Of a stretch of DNA of 57,905 nucleotides, positions 8,120 to 17,751 are shown in pieces. Source of the DNA: an uncultured bacterium (lineage in GTDB: Bacteria > Verrucomicrobiota > Lentisphaeria > Victivallales > UBA1829). Every line of letters begins with the position of its first letter. Position 1 is the stretch's first letter. The position numbers and the translations under genes were made by a program. Under the pieces are notes generated by a model. The model did no database searches. It was not told the origin of the DNA and worked only from the letters and a program-made list of their open reading frames with translations. The stretch covers positions 1-57,905 of the forward strand of contig CASFTV010000025.1 of assembly GCA_949297765.1 (NCBI GenBank), read 5' to 3'.

Positions 8120-8735
8120 TAGGGGAAAAAGAAAAAGATGAAAAAATCCTGATTTTGAAGATTGCAAACCGGACTGCGCGGGGTGCCGTGGGAGATTCCT
8201 GCCGGTCCCGGACGGACAATCTGCGGAAGCCCCGGTCCGCGGGCAAACAGAAGATTCCTGTAATCTCCCTTCGTCCCATACGAACAATAGAAGGTCCCCA
8301 GATAGAAATAGCCGGCATAGACATACTTCTCCTCCGGAGTTTTATACGAATACTCTTTTCTTCCGAACCCCTTCGGATTGGAGCTTTGCAGAGTGTATTT
8401 GGTCTGCGTGGAGCAGAACATCACCTTTTTGTCCTTCAGAACTCCGGAAAAGTAGAGCAGAGCCAGCCCGGTCCAGTCACTTCCGTCCGTATCCACGCGG
8501 GCCGGATCCGGCCCGTCCAGTCCGCCTGCTCCGGGGAAGAACCCCTGCGCATCGTTCGCATACGACTGACACGCCGAAACAAGCTGTTTCACCTGCGACA
8601 TGCATGCCCCCTGCCGCGCCCGGCTCCGCGCCTTGTTCAAGGCGGGAAGAAGCAGTCCGGCAGAATGGCGATGATCGCGATCGTGATCAGAAGCTCGACC
8701 GGAGTGAAGCGCCGTCTTCGATTTTCCATCCTCAT
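8116..8735 (-). pseudogene. Pseudopilin gene broken by a 1-base frameshift
   Basis: The first frame (ATG at 8735 or 8729) gives RRRRFTPVELLITIAIIAIL and then derails to DCFFPP. The second frame resumes with LNKARSRARQGACMSQVKQLV. Adding one G after ATTCTG (near 8658) restores the expected [12 protein letters not shown]. The second part runs to 8116 and ends in a phenylalanine-rich tail without the H-X9-DG signature of its relatives, so the 3' end also looks lost. The stop codon is inside the -35 box of the next promoter. It follows the GH42-like gene by 10 bases and so was part of that transcription unit. A sequencing error could explain the frameshift but not the missing C-terminus. Confidence 0.75.
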
Positions 8736-8745
8736 TCTTCTTGTT

Positions 8746-10581
8746 TTATTGAAAAAAATAGATGTTGGTTCCCGGCGAGCGGAACGAATCGGTGAAGGTG
8801 TCGGTATTTTCCGCAACGACCCTTCCCTCGAAGATCTCCACGATCCGCTGCGCACGGAACGGAAGATGAATCTCCCGCACTCCGCCTTCGGCGCAATGCA
8901 CCGAAAGCAGCTCCGCCGAAGCGTGAAACGCCGCATTCCGGACATAAATATGCACCTTTGCCTCCTCCGCCAGACGGAAGAGTTTTTCCTTTGTCAGCGC
9001 ATCGGCATCGAACGCATAGACCATCGTCCAATCCTTCTGTTTCCGGACATGGAACCCCGCTTGGGCCTCCCGGCTTCCGATCCCGGTCAGCTTCTCCACA
9101 TTCTCTTCCGCATAGACCCCATTGCGGATGATTCCCGCCTCATGAAGGAAAACAACCGTTCTCCCACCGGTGCAGACTTTGTCCCGCAGCAGGGCTTCTT
9201 TCTCCGAAGAGAGGACTACCAGATTTTCAAAAACGATCATCCGGTAAGAAGAAAGATCCATTTCCCTGAGATCCTCCCATGTAGCGGTGTCGGCAGGAAG
9301 ACCGGCGGCGGAAATCCGGTTCTCCAGAAAAAGCGCCTTCCTTCCCAGAGGATAGTTGTGCAGCTGGTAACAGCTTTCCGGATCAATCACCAGCAGGATC
9401 TCCGCGGCGGAACCGGTCGAACGGGGCGCATAGGTTTTCCACACGTCCGCGGCGCGTCGGATGAGAGCCCGGACCGCGGGCGTGCGGTACATGCCGCCCC
9501 AGATGTTGAAAAACCAGAAGGAGAGTCTGTTGACCAGAGCCATTCCGAGTTCGCGTTTCAATCCGGCGACATCCTCGTCTTCGTTCTTCCATCCCTCCCA
9601 GATTCCGCCGGAAAGCGTGACGAATTCCGACATTTTCAAATTGGCGGTACTTGTAATCCGGTCACACTCGAACAGGAAATTGATGTTTCTTCTTCTCAGC
9701 ATTGCGGTCACGCCGATATAGCCGGAATTTCCGCCGATCTCCGCCGGACGGTTGCAGGCCGCGCCGAGCACAAAATCCGGCGGTGCCGTGTCAAGCACCC
9801 GTTCACAGTCAAGATGTCCCAGGATGCCGCCGTTCCGGATGTGCGAATAGAAAACGCCGATCTTCGCCTCCGGCCGGATCCGCTTTCTGGCGGCGGAAAT
9901 GAATTCGATGACAAGGTTTGCGGTCAGACCGTTCACATAACGGGTCCATTGCACCGCGGCGACCTCCTTTTCCGGATCATAAACGGACGGATGACAATGC
10001 GGCACTTCGTCCGCCACAAGGGGCGGCTCCAGAGAGGGAAGGCCGTTCTGTTCACACCACTCCCGGAAATGGAGATTTTTCAAAATGGAAGGTTTTCTGT
10101 TCTGGCTTTCAATCCACTCCAGAGTCCGTCCGCAGGCGATCACATATCCCTCGATCCGGCTGCCCCGCCGGGATTCCGTATAGTTCAGAAAGGCATCCAG
10201 ATATCCCAGAGTCAATGTCTTCCACTCCTTGTGGAGCGAGCAGTTGCTGACCTCGTAAAACGAATCAATGGAGAGACGGCGCGCAAGCCAGATCGGCGAA
10301 TTCAGATCAACCGTCACCAGAAAGCGGGCGGAAGGATGATGCACAAGGACATCCTCCATCTGGCGATCCAGGACAGAAAAATCATACACCGTATCCCACT
10401 TCCAGATCAGGGGATAATCCGAATACGCATCCCCGACGGAATTGACCGTATTCATGGGCGAAATGCTGACCAGTTCTATTCCGGCGTCGCGCATGAACTC
10501 CAGCGTTTCCCATTCCTGATGCAGAAACTTCCCGTACGGCAGACGGTATGCAAGAAACGGACTCAGCATTTTTTCCATCAT
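8746..10581 (-). CDS. GH42-like beta-galactosidase family enzyme
   Basis: A 611-residue protein without a signal peptide, probably cytoplasmic. The first 320 residues look like a clan GH-A barrel. Candidate acid/base is Glu155 (CGRTLEW) and candidate nucleophile is Glu305 (FLFECDR). It is followed by a flavodoxin-like segment (ILLVIDPESCY, then KVCTGGRTVVFLHEAG) that matches the trimerisation domain of family GH42. I call the family by this domain order, not by close similarity. The start at 10581 is chosen because AAAGGA lies 8 bases upstream, while the open frame continues further left into non-coding sequence. Transcription is divergent from an AraC gene, with an inverted repeat over the shared promoter. 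Confidence 0.75.
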   Translation of the reverse strand: MMEKMLSPFLAYRLPYGKFLHQEWETLEFMRDAGIELVSISPMNTVNSVGDAYSDYPLIWKWDTVYDFSVLDRQMEDVLVHHPSARFLVTVDLNSPIWLARRLSIDSFYEVSNCSLHKEWKTLTLGYLDAFLNYTESRRGSRIEGYVIACGRTLEWIESQNRKPSILKNLHFREWCEQNGLPSLEPPLVADEVPHCHPSVYDPEKEVAAVQWTRYVNGLTANLVIEFISAARKRIRPEAKIGVFYSHIRNGGILGHLDCERVLDTAPPDFVLGAACNRPAEIGGNSGYIGVTAMLRRRNINFLFECDRITSTANLKMSEFVTLSGGIWEGWKNEDEDVAGLKRELGMALVNRLSFWFFNIWGGMYRTPAVRALIRRAADVWKTYAPRSTGSAAEILLVIDPESCYQLHNYPLGRKALFLENRISAAGLPADTATWEDLREMDLSSYRMIVFENLVVLSSEKEALLRDKVCTGGRTVVFLHEAGIIRNGVYAEENVEKLTGIGSREAQAGFHVRKQKDWTMVYAFDADALTKEKLFRLAEEAKVHIYVRNAAFHASAELLSVHCAEGGVREIHLPFRAQRIVEIFEGRVVAENTDTFTDSFRSPGTNIYFFQ

Positions 10582-10607
10582 CGTTTTTTCCTTTCTCAAG
10601 ACTTCGC

Positions 10608-10643
10608 TTGTTTTCTTAATATTATACGCTATTTTAAGAAAAC
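10608..10643. promoter_or_regulatory. Divergent promoter region with 10-bp inverted repeat
   Basis: GTTTTCTTAA (10610-10619) and TTAAGAAAAC (10634-10643) are perfect inverted arms 14 bases apart. On the minus strand TATAAT (10621-10626) lies in the loop but has no good -35, which fits an activator-dependent promoter for the GH42-like gene. On the plus strand TTGTTT (10608-10613) and TATTTT (10630-10635), 16 apart, could serve the AraC gene. One operator would then control both directions. Confidence 0.6.
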
Positions 10644-10696
10644 AGCATCGGTCCGAAGCCGGAAAAAGATTTAAATTTCGATCAAGAGGATTTAAA

Positions 10697-11575
10697 ATGT
10701 CGGATCTTCTGCGGAACAAACACGGAGATTTGCGCAGTTCAGGATACTATCAGAATCTGAAACTGCGTTCCCACTTCTGGCCGGGCCTTCTGTATCCGGC
10801 GAAAAGCCTCTATCTGCGCAACGGCCTCACCGTGGAACGCAACGGCGCATGCTTTTTCCAGCACAACCACAATCCCGAACTGGCCATAGAAATGGTTCTC
10901 GCCGGGGCGGTGGTGTATGAAGACAACGGCGTTGTCTGCAAAGTCGGGCCGGGGGAACTCTATCTGGTACACCACAATGCCGAAACCAAACTGCGCACGG
11001 ATGAGCAGCGCTATTACCGGAAACTGGTTCTGTGCATTACCGGGACTCTGCTGGATCCGATTGTGGAATCGCTGAATCTTGTGGGAATGCGCCATCTGAA
11101 ACCTGGGAATCCGGCGGAGTTCGAGCAGAGGATCCGTTCGCTGCTGGAGCTTCTCGACCGCAAGGAACGCGGGACGGAACCTCTCGTTGCAGGAAAAACA
11201 TACGAACTTCTGTTCCGTATTTCAGAACTCTTTCATGCGGAACACCTTGCATATCCGGAAACGCTCCTCCGCGCCCGGGATTTCATGACAAGGAATTTCC
11301 AGAATCCGATCCGTCTGGAGGAGATTGCATCTTATGCGGGCGTGAGTCAGCCGACTTTGGTGCGTCTTTTCCGCCGTCATTTTTCCCGGCATCCGCTGGA
11401 AGTGCTTATTGAGATCCGTCTGGTATTCGCAAAGTCGATGCTTGCGGCGACCGATCTTCCGTTGAAGGATATCAGCTGGCGCAGCGGATATGCGTCGCCC
11501 TACTATTTTTCCACCGCATTCCGGAAAAAATACGGAATGCCTCCCCGCGATTACCGGAAAATGCTGAAGAAATAA
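10697..11575 (+). CDS. AraC-family regulator
   Basis: A 292-residue regulator with an N-terminal cupin-like sensing domain (HNHNPELAIEMVLAG, VGPGELYLVHHN) and two C-terminal helix-turn-helix motifs (LEEIASYAGVSQPTLVRLFRR and LKDISWRSGYASPYYFSTAFRKKYG). It ends with the family signature PPRDYRK. GAGG lies 7 bases before the ATG. It probably senses a sugar and activates the divergent GH42-like gene, and perhaps the GH2 gene downstream. Confidence 0.9.
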   Translation: MSDLLRNKHGDLRSSGYYQNLKLRSHFWPGLLYPAKSLYLRNGLTVERNGACFFQHNHNPELAIEMVLAGAVVYEDNGVVCKVGPGELYLVHHNAETKLRTDEQRYYRKLVLCITGTLLDPIVESLNLVGMRHLKPGNPAEFEQRIRSLLELLDRKERGTEPLVAGKTYELLFRISELFHAEHLAYPETLLRARDFMTRNFQNPIRLEEIASYAGVSQPTLVRLFRRHFSRHPLEVLIEIRLVFAKSMLAATDLPLKDISWRSGYASPYYFSTAFRKKYGMPPRDYRKMLKK

Positions 11576-11832
11576 TTGTTTTTTCAAATCTCGTCTCTTC
11601 TGTTTTCTACTTCCGGGCAGCACGCGGACAGTCGCCATTCCAAAAGGAGGCTCCATCGGATCGGGAAATGCGCGGGAATCATTTTCCATGCCTCCGAATG
11701 CCGGACCATGTTGCAAGAGTTGCCTGCAATGTTGCAAATGTGCAAGGAGTGCCGGCTTCTCTTTTCAAGGATTCAATGCTATAATGAAAAAAGGGAGCGG
11801 GAAGAACAGAGGAATCGGATCGGGAGATTTTT
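11576..11832 (+). promoter_or_regulatory. Promoter region of the GH2 gene with clustered TTGCAA sites
   Basis: Between 11711 and 11745 there are four TTGCAA or TTGC/GCAA palindromic sites with centres about 8-11 bases apart, one helical turn (11711-11716, 11720-11729, 11732-11737, 11741-11745). A TATAAT at 11780-11785 lies 34 bases further on and lacks a good -35. The layout suggests a multi-site operator controlling the GH2 gene. GGGAG lies 7 bases before the ATG at 11833. Confidence 0.5.
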
Positions 11833-13491
11833 ATGCAGAAAGAGTCATTGAACGGGGTCTGGGATTTCCAGTTTCTGGAGGGAGAACATCCGGAAGAGGA
11901 TATTTTCAATCTGCCGTTCCGGGAGATGGCGGTTGTCCCGGGGTGCTTCGATGCGGAGAGCCGCTATTTCGGTCTGCGCGGAGTCGGAGTCTACCGCCGG
12001 AAATTCCGCGCCGCGGGCCATGTCAGAATTGAATTTGAAGGGGTTGTCCTGCGGGCGGCAGTCTATATTGACCGGAAAAAGGCGGGGGAAACCGTTCATG
12101 CGTTTCATTCCTTTGCCATTGATCTTAATCTTCCGGAAGAGGAAGAGGAACATGAACTGCTTGTCGCCGTGGAAAGCACATACGACGAGCGGGATTCCTC
12201 CCTGTTTCATTCCTACTACGATTTTTATGCGTACAGCGGCATTTGCCGTCCGGTTTTTCTGCGGCGCCTCCCGGAAACCGGGATTCTCGAACGGCTCCGC
12301 ATTACGGTGACCGATCTGGACGCAGGAGAAATCGAGGTCGGCATTGTACGTTCCAATCCGGGAAACGAACCGCAGAAAGCCGCATGTTTCATTGATGGAA
12401 TTCCGGTTGATCCGGTTACATTGAACGGAGAAATCACCTGTGCAAAATTCAGGGTGCCCCATGCCGAACGCTGGTCGCCGGAATCGCCGGTTCTGCATAC
12501 ATTGAAAATACAGACGGCGGATGATTCCATCGAAAGTTCGTTCGGATTGCGTGTCATCGGCTGGGGAAACGGGCGTCTCACACTGAACGGGAGTCCGCTG
12601 AAACTGGTCGGCTACAAGCGGCATGACTGTCATCCGGAATTCGGTTACGCCGTCCCGGATGCCCTGGTCTATGCGGATCTCTGCCGAATCCGTGAACAGG
12701 GATGCAACTTCATCCGGGGAAGCCATTATGAGCAGTCGGAATTTTTTCTTTCGGCATGCGACCGCCTCGGACTGCTGGTCTGGGAGGAATCTCTGGCCTG
12801 GGGCAATCGCGAGAGCAGCCTGCGGGATTCCGTCTTCTGCGAGCGCCAAATCCGTCAGACCGCGGAAATGATCCGCCGCGACTACAATCATCCGTGCATT
12901 CTGCTGTGGGGTTTCCTGAATGAACTCGGCAGCCACCTGGAGACCGCACGCCCGCTGATCCGCGCCCTGGTCGATACCGTGCATACGGAAGACCCGACGC
13001 GGCCGGCAACATTTGCCACAAATAAAAAAAAGACCGATTTATGCCTGGATCTTGCCGATGTGATTTCGCTGAATCTGTATCCGGGATGGGCGGATGAACC
13101 CTCCCCTGTCAGCGGACTGCCTTCCGTGGAACCGGCTCTGCAGGAAATGTCGGAGTTCGTTTCCGGCGGGGCGTTCTGTCATAAGCCTTACATCATCAGC
13201 GAGATCGGCGCCTCCGCAGTCTGCGGCGATTTCAGCGGCATGCGCTGGTCCGAGGAGTATCAGGCGGACCTGATTGAAATTGCTGTCCGCCATGCCCTCC
13301 GGAACCCTCGCTGTTCAGGAATTTCGCTCTGGCAGTTCTGCGATACGAAAACCTATATTCAGGGACGGGCCCGCATGCGTCCGCGCGGATTCAATGACAA
13401 AGGTCTGCTGGATGAATACCGCCGTCCGAAACTCGCATGGAGGAAAATGACGGAAATTGTCCGGAATTTCCGGAATGGAAAACAAATTTGA
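11833..13491 (+). CDS. GH2 family glycosidase (beta-galactosidase/glucuronidase type)
   Basis: A 552-residue cytoplasmic enzyme with the GH2 order. The sugar-binding domain comes first (LNGVWDFQF, GVYRRKF, about residues 1-145), then the immunoglobulin-like domain (about 150-240), then the barrel (about 245-545) with SFGLR and LNGSPLKLVGYKRHD. Candidate catalytic residues are Glu364 (WGFLNELGS, acid/base) and Glu457 (YIISEIGA, nucleophile). The length is close to that of beta-glucuronidases. It probably hydrolyses a terminal galactoside, glucuronide or related sugar imported by the cell; the exact substrate cannot be told. It follows an AraC gene and an apparent operator cluster. Confidence 0.88.
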   Translation: MQKESLNGVWDFQFLEGEHPEEDIFNLPFREMAVVPGCFDAESRYFGLRGVGVYRRKFRAAGHVRIEFEGVVLRAAVYIDRKKAGETVHAFHSFAIDLNLPEEEEEHELLVAVESTYDERDSSLFHSYYDFYAYSGICRPVFLRRLPETGILERLRITVTDLDAGEIEVGIVRSNPGNEPQKAACFIDGIPVDPVTLNGEITCAKFRVPHAERWSPESPVLHTLKIQTADDSIESSFGLRVIGWGNGRLTLNGSPLKLVGYKRHDCHPEFGYAVPDALVYADLCRIREQGCNFIRGSHYEQSEFFLSACDRLGLLVWEESLAWGNRESSLRDSVFCERQIRQTAEMIRRDYNHPCILLWGFLNELGSHLETARPLIRALVDTVHTEDPTRPATFATNKKKTDLCLDLADVISLNLYPGWADEPSPVSGLPSVEPALQEMSEFVSGGAFCHKPYIISEIGASAVCGDFSGMRWSEEYQADLIEIAVRHALRNPRCSGISLWQFCDTKTYIQGRARMRPRGFNDKGLLDEYRRPKLAWRKMTEIVRNFRNGKQI

Positions 13492-13651
13492 ATTCAACAG
13501 CCCGTCCGGCCGTATTCCGATCCCGGACATTCATTCCGAAAATAACGAAGGACAAGGAGGGTCTTACGAAATGCAGCGATTTGCTTTTCCTTCTGCAAAC
13601 GATAGATTATTCCGTACATGACGCGTACATTCTGACCGGGGAAATTTTCAA

Positions 13652-14464
13652 ATGAAGTATTTCAAACAATATCAGCGATCCTACTGGGAAAGTCCTTACG
13701 GCATAAAGGTCCGCTCCAGTGGACATTTTGCTCTTCCGCCGGAACGTCCGGAGCCACGGAGGTTTGCCGATTTTGCGGAACTTTTCTGGTGCAGAAGCGG
13801 CTGCGGGGAATTCCTTCTGAACGGCATTCGGCACCGGATTCATCCCGGCGAGGTCTTTTATTATCCTCCGGGCAGTTTTCACAACTATCGTGCTCTTTCC
13901 GATCCTTTTGAATATTATTTTCTGGCTGTTCAGGGACCGGCTGTTCCGCTTCTGCAAACCATGCTGAAAATCACGCCGGGAGTGAAGGCGTGCGGCGCAG
14001 TTCCGACGGAATTGTTTGAGCGGATTGAACGAAAACTCCTTTCGCCGCTGAACCGCGATCAGATGGATGTCCTCTGCAGCGCGTTTGAAATCCTCAGCTG
14101 CGTTGCAGTTCCCCGGGCGAAAAATTCACCGGAACTTTCCCGTGCGGAACAGGTGAAACTCATGATTGAGGAAGAGTTTACCAACGAAACGTTTGATGTC
14201 AATGCCATCGCGGCGCGCCTCCAGATGCACCGGGTTTCTCTCGGACGGATTTTCCGGAACACCTATCATATCACGATTTCAGATTATCTCCGGAACTATC
14301 GTCTGAATCATGCGCGATCTCTTCTTGCGCGCGGCAATGTGCCGATTCACGAAATTGCCCATGGTTCCGGATTTCATTCTGTTTCCTACTTCAGCCGCTG
14401 TATCCGGAAAGCAACCGGCAGAAGCCCGCTGCAGCTCTACGGGGAACCTTTGGAGGAGCCGTGA
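13652..14464 (+). CDS. AraC-family regulator
   Basis: A 270-residue regulator with an N-terminal cupin half (FAELFWCRSGCGEFLLNG, IHPGEVFYYPPGSFHNY) and a C-terminal double helix-turn-helix (NAIAARLQMHRVSLGRIFRN and IHEIAHGSGFHSVSYFSRCIRK). GGGGAA lies about 8 bases before the ATG. It is followed on the same strand by a pseudopilin and a rhamnosidase gene, which it probably controls. Confidence 0.9.
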   Translation: MKYFKQYQRSYWESPYGIKVRSSGHFALPPERPEPRRFADFAELFWCRSGCGEFLLNGIRHRIHPGEVFYYPPGSFHNYRALSDPFEYYFLAVQGPAVPLLQTMLKITPGVKACGAVPTELFERIERKLLSPLNRDQMDVLCSAFEILSCVAVPRAKNSPELSRAEQVKLMIEEEFTNETFDVNAIAARLQMHRVSLGRIFRNTYHITISDYLRNYRLNHARSLLARGNVPIHEIAHGSGFHSVSYFSRCIRKATGRSPLQLYGEPLEEP

Positions 14465-14523
14465 ACCGTTTCATCCGGAAAAGAAAAGCATGGAAAATCA
14501 AAATACGGAGGAGAAAGTGAAAA

Positions 14524-15228
14524 ATGAAATCAAAATATTTTACGATTGTTGAACTTCTCATCGTGATTGCCATCCTTGCGATCCTGATTGCAATGCTGCT
14601 GCCGGCTCTGGACAAAGCCCGTGCAAAGGCGAAGCTGATTTCCTGTCTGGGGAACAGCAAAACGATTCTGCTTGCCCTCCACGGCTACTGCGGAGATGAA
14701 AATGAATGGATTCCTCCGATCATCACAAATTCCTCCGACAGCTCAACGTACTGGATCTATAAGCTGGAACGGTACGGAATGAAGCGGAAAATTTCACGCT
14801 GTCCCGCTCAAATTCAACAGGAATATCACTTTGACTATTCCGCAAACTCCTATGTTGCCGGACGCGACGCCACCGGAGAAGAAGGTCTGATGCACCGCCT
14901 TCTGGTTTTCAAGTTTCCGTCCACCGCCATTTTCGCCGGAGACGGACAGGCCCTTCCGACCAACACGATCAATCGCTTTTTTTACCGTCACGGCGGACCC
15001 GATCCCGAGGCAGCCAATCGAACCTGGAAGAGCGATAATCTGAGCGTTCCCCGTCATTCCGCCAATTTCATGTTTCTCGATGGTCATGCCGCCTCGAAGC
15101 GCCGTTTCGATTTCCCGATGCATGCCAATTCCTCCCTCAGCATCACCAAAGGATGGGATCCCACAACCGGAGGAATCAACTATCCGAGTCTGCCGGGCGT
15201 TCAGATTCTGGAGGCTTATTCAAATTGA
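14524..15228 (+). CDS. Pseudopilin-like protein
   Basis: A 234-residue prepilin-type protein. The N-terminus reads [16 protein letters not shown], then [12 protein letters not shown]. The position before the cleavage site is Tyr, not Gly. The C-terminal signature is slightly shortened ([12 protein letters not shown]7-DG). GGAGGAG lies about 9-13 bases before the ATG. It sits between an AraC gene and a GH78 gene and belongs to the rhamnoside locus. It would be processed and placed in the inner membrane or exported by a type II secretion or type IV pilus machine (family knowledge). The ligand is unknown. Confidence 0.87.
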   Translation: MKSKYFTIVELLIVIAILAILIAMLLPALDKARAKAKLISCLGNSKTILLALHGYCGDENEWIPPIITNSSDSSTYWIYKLERYGMKRKISRCPAQIQQEYHFDYSANSYVAGRDATGEEGLMHRLLVFKFPSTAIFAGDGQALPTNTINRFFYRHGGPDPEAANRTWKSDNLSVPRHSANFMFLDGHAASKRRFDFPMHANSSLSITKGWDPTTGGINYPSLPGVQILEAYSN

Positions 15229-15386
15229 CCTGCGGCAAAATGATCTTCCGGAATCCCCGCTTCTCCATGACTCCAGTCGGAATGTTTTACGGGACACGGT
15301 TCTCCGGACAAATGGAGATGCGCAGATCCGGAATCTTCGACGGCCGCAGAACACGGCATATTTCTATTTTCTGAAAGAGAGGAACA

Positions 15387-17576
15387 ATGCTCATCAGTGT
15401 GGAAACTCCGGACAGTCTTTGCGTTGATCAGGGGAAATGGCTTCAGGCGCCTTATGCGGGAACGGTCTGCTATGAACGAACCTTCTCATGTACGGAGGAT
15501 TATGAAACGACATTGCATATGGCAGTCGAATCCGATTTTCTTCTCCGTCTTGACGGTCAATTTGCCGGACGCGGAAGAATGCACGCAACGCAAAGCCGTC
15601 GTTTTCTGGAATCCTTTCTGCTCAAAACCGGTCCGGGAATGCATCGGCTTTCCGTAACGGTCTTTGACTATGGGGAACTGGCACCGCGAAGTCAGATTTC
15701 CCTTCGGCCTGGCTTTTTTTGTCTTTCCGGAGACGGGCGATTCAATACGGGATTTGCCGCATGGAACTGTCACCGCCTTCCGCAATACCGGTTTGAGGCG
15801 ATCCGGCTGAAGCAGTATCACTGTGTGGGTGGAGCAACCGTGCTGGACAACCGGATTCCGGAAAATTCTTCCGTGGACCATCCGCAGATCTGCGAAAAAG
15901 GGATCGCGGCGGAACGTTTGGAACAGGCCGATTTCAGATGGCGCCGTCTTGCCCCCTGCCCGCTGCCGCCATTTCCACGTCCGGAGATCACGGATTTCCG
16001 GATTCGCTGTATTGCCGATGGCGGAGACGGAATGTATCCGCCGGAAACACCCTCGAATTTCACATTTCCGCTCTCTGTCCCACCCGGAACGAAACGTCGT
16101 ATCCTGTTGGAGTTCAAGGATTATGAGTGTTTGAACCTTACGCTTTGCACACGCGGAGGCGGCGGATCGAAAGTGACGATGAGCTGGAGTGAAAGTTTGT
16201 TTGATGATCCGGAGTTCTCACGCAAAGGCGACCGCCGTCAAGTCGGCGGCAAATTTTTCCACGGACTGCGGGATGTGTTTTACCCCGGAATCGGACTCTC
16301 GGAGTTTACAACGCCTCATTACCGTGCCGGACGATTTCTTGAGATTCTTGCAGAAACGGGAACGGAGGCGCTGACCATGGAACAGCCGGTTTTCCGGGAG
16401 GATCGTTATCCGCTTGCAGAAATTCCGTTTCCGGAAGGGATCCCGGAAAACAATCGGACACTCTGGAAATGCGCGGTCCGGACCCTGGAAATGTGCTGTC
16501 ATGACACCGTGGTGGACTGTCCGTATTATGAACAGCTTCCGTATATTGGCGACGGGCGGCTGATGCTGCGGGTGCTTCAGGACGTCTCGGCAGATCTGCG
16601 TCTGAACGATCACATGCTTCTGACGTGGTCGGAAAGCACTCTGCCCGACGGCCGGACAACATCATTTGCCCCATCCCGGACACAACAATACATCCCGGGC
16701 TATTCCCTGATTTTTGTGCTGGCCGTCTGCGACCGTCTGACCGATCCACGCCCCTGCCGGTTTGCCCGGACGCTTTTCCGGGCAGCGCTGCGCACACTTC
16801 TTGCATTTGAAGAGAACGTGGAAAAAGACGGCCTGCTTCATCTGCGTTCCGGCTGGTGTTTTATGGACTGGGCCGCGGGATGGACCCGCGGTGTTCCGCC
16901 GATGAGCGACGGCATTTCCGGATCTCATAACGCACTCTTTCTGTATACGCTCCGGATGTTTGAAACACTCTGCCGTGCGCAAGAGGAAAAGGAATTTGCG
17001 GAACGTTTTTCGCGTCGGACGGAGAGCCTTGCATCTTCCATGCGTCAGCATCTTTACGATCGCAAACGCGGATTATATCGGGAAACCCCGGAGGGCAGCG
17101 AATTTTCCGAGCAATGCGGCGCCTTGATGATTCTTGCCGGAGAAACCGCGACGGCCGAACGCCTTTTTGCATCCGAAACGGATCTTGTCCGCTGTTCCTT
17201 GTTTTTCGATGCCTACTATCTCCAGGCTGCTCTGCAGACAGGAAACCCGGACGCGTTCTCCCGTCGTTTAAACCGCTGGCAAATGCTGGAACCATCCGGA
17301 CTTCTGACTCTGCCCGAAACAGAGGAACCAAGCCGTTCGGATTGTCATGGCTGGTGCAGTTTCATTCTCCGGCTTCTTCCGATACGGTGGAAGCAACCGG
17401 CTCTGAAATCTTCCTGCTCCAGGCCCGGACAATACAGGAATTGCATTCCGGAAAAAGAAGCAGAGCGGATTTCCGACAAGGAGATGGACCCCACCGTTCC
17501 GGAGCCGGAACGGGAATGGCACTCCGGGGGCATGAGCGCAAGAAAGCGGCGTCCGGCGGATTCGGAATATCATTGA
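15387..17576 (+). CDS. GH78 alpha-L-rhamnosidase
   Basis: A 729-residue protein without a signal peptide. The GH78 hallmark VDCPYYEQLPYIGDGR is at residues 377-391, where Glu382 lies in the region of the catalytic acid. The (alpha/alpha)6 barrel continues to about residue 665 with GWCFMDWAAGW and SRSDCHGW. The N-terminal part has the beta-sandwich modules normal for the family. The last 65 residues are rich in Arg, Glu and Pro and do not look like the usual beta-sandwich C-terminus, which suggests a frameshift or replacement after residue 666. It should release L-rhamnose from oligosaccharides. A rhamnose mutarotase gene lies 5 kb downstream on the same strand. Confidence 0.85.
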   Translation: MLISVETPDSLCVDQGKWLQAPYAGTVCYERTFSCTEDYETTLHMAVESDFLLRLDGQFAGRGRMHATQSRRFLESFLLKTGPGMHRLSVTVFDYGELAPRSQISLRPGFFCLSGDGRFNTGFAAWNCHRLPQYRFEAIRLKQYHCVGGATVLDNRIPENSSVDHPQICEKGIAAERLEQADFRWRRLAPCPLPPFPRPEITDFRIRCIADGGDGMYPPETPSNFTFPLSVPPGTKRRILLEFKDYECLNLTLCTRGGGGSKVTMSWSESLFDDPEFSRKGDRRQVGGKFFHGLRDVFYPGIGLSEFTTPHYRAGRFLEILAETGTEALTMEQPVFREDRYPLAEIPFPEGIPENNRTLWKCAVRTLEMCCHDTVVDCPYYEQLPYIGDGRLMLRVLQDVSADLRLNDHMLLTWSESTLPDGRTTSFAPSRTQQYIPGYSLIFVLAVCDRLTDPRPCRFARTLFRAALRTLLAFEENVEKDGLLHLRSGWCFMDWAAGWTRGVPPMSDGISGSHNALFLYTLRMFETLCRAQEEKEFAERFSRRTESLASSMRQHLYDRKRGLYRETPEGSEFSEQCGALMILAGETATAERLFASETDLVRCSLFFDAYYLQAALQTGNPDAFSRRLNRWQMLEPSGLLTLPETEEPSRSDCHGWCSFILRLLPIRWKQPALKSSCSRPGQYRNCIPEKEAERISDKEMDPTVPEPEREWHSGGMSARKRRPADSEYH

Positions 17577-17751
17577 CCGGACAGGAAAGGATCCTGCCGC
17601 AGGAAATTGTCCGCGGATTTTCGAAGATTGCATTTTGCAGAATCTTCTGTATAGTAAAAGAGGATGCGGAAAGCCGTCTCCGGCATTTTCTCTGCGGAAG
17701 ACCCGCTCAGGGAAAGGCGGAAAATCAATCCATCCCGGAACAGGAATGTGT

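Noticed and set aside
14490-14552. 20-codon frame starting before the pseudopilin ATG
   Set aside because: Too short and without support; could be a leader peptide but nothing shows it is translated.
15240-15374. 44-codon frame between pseudopilin and GH78 genes
   Set aside because: Weak ribosome binding site, no similarity, and it may only be leader sequence.
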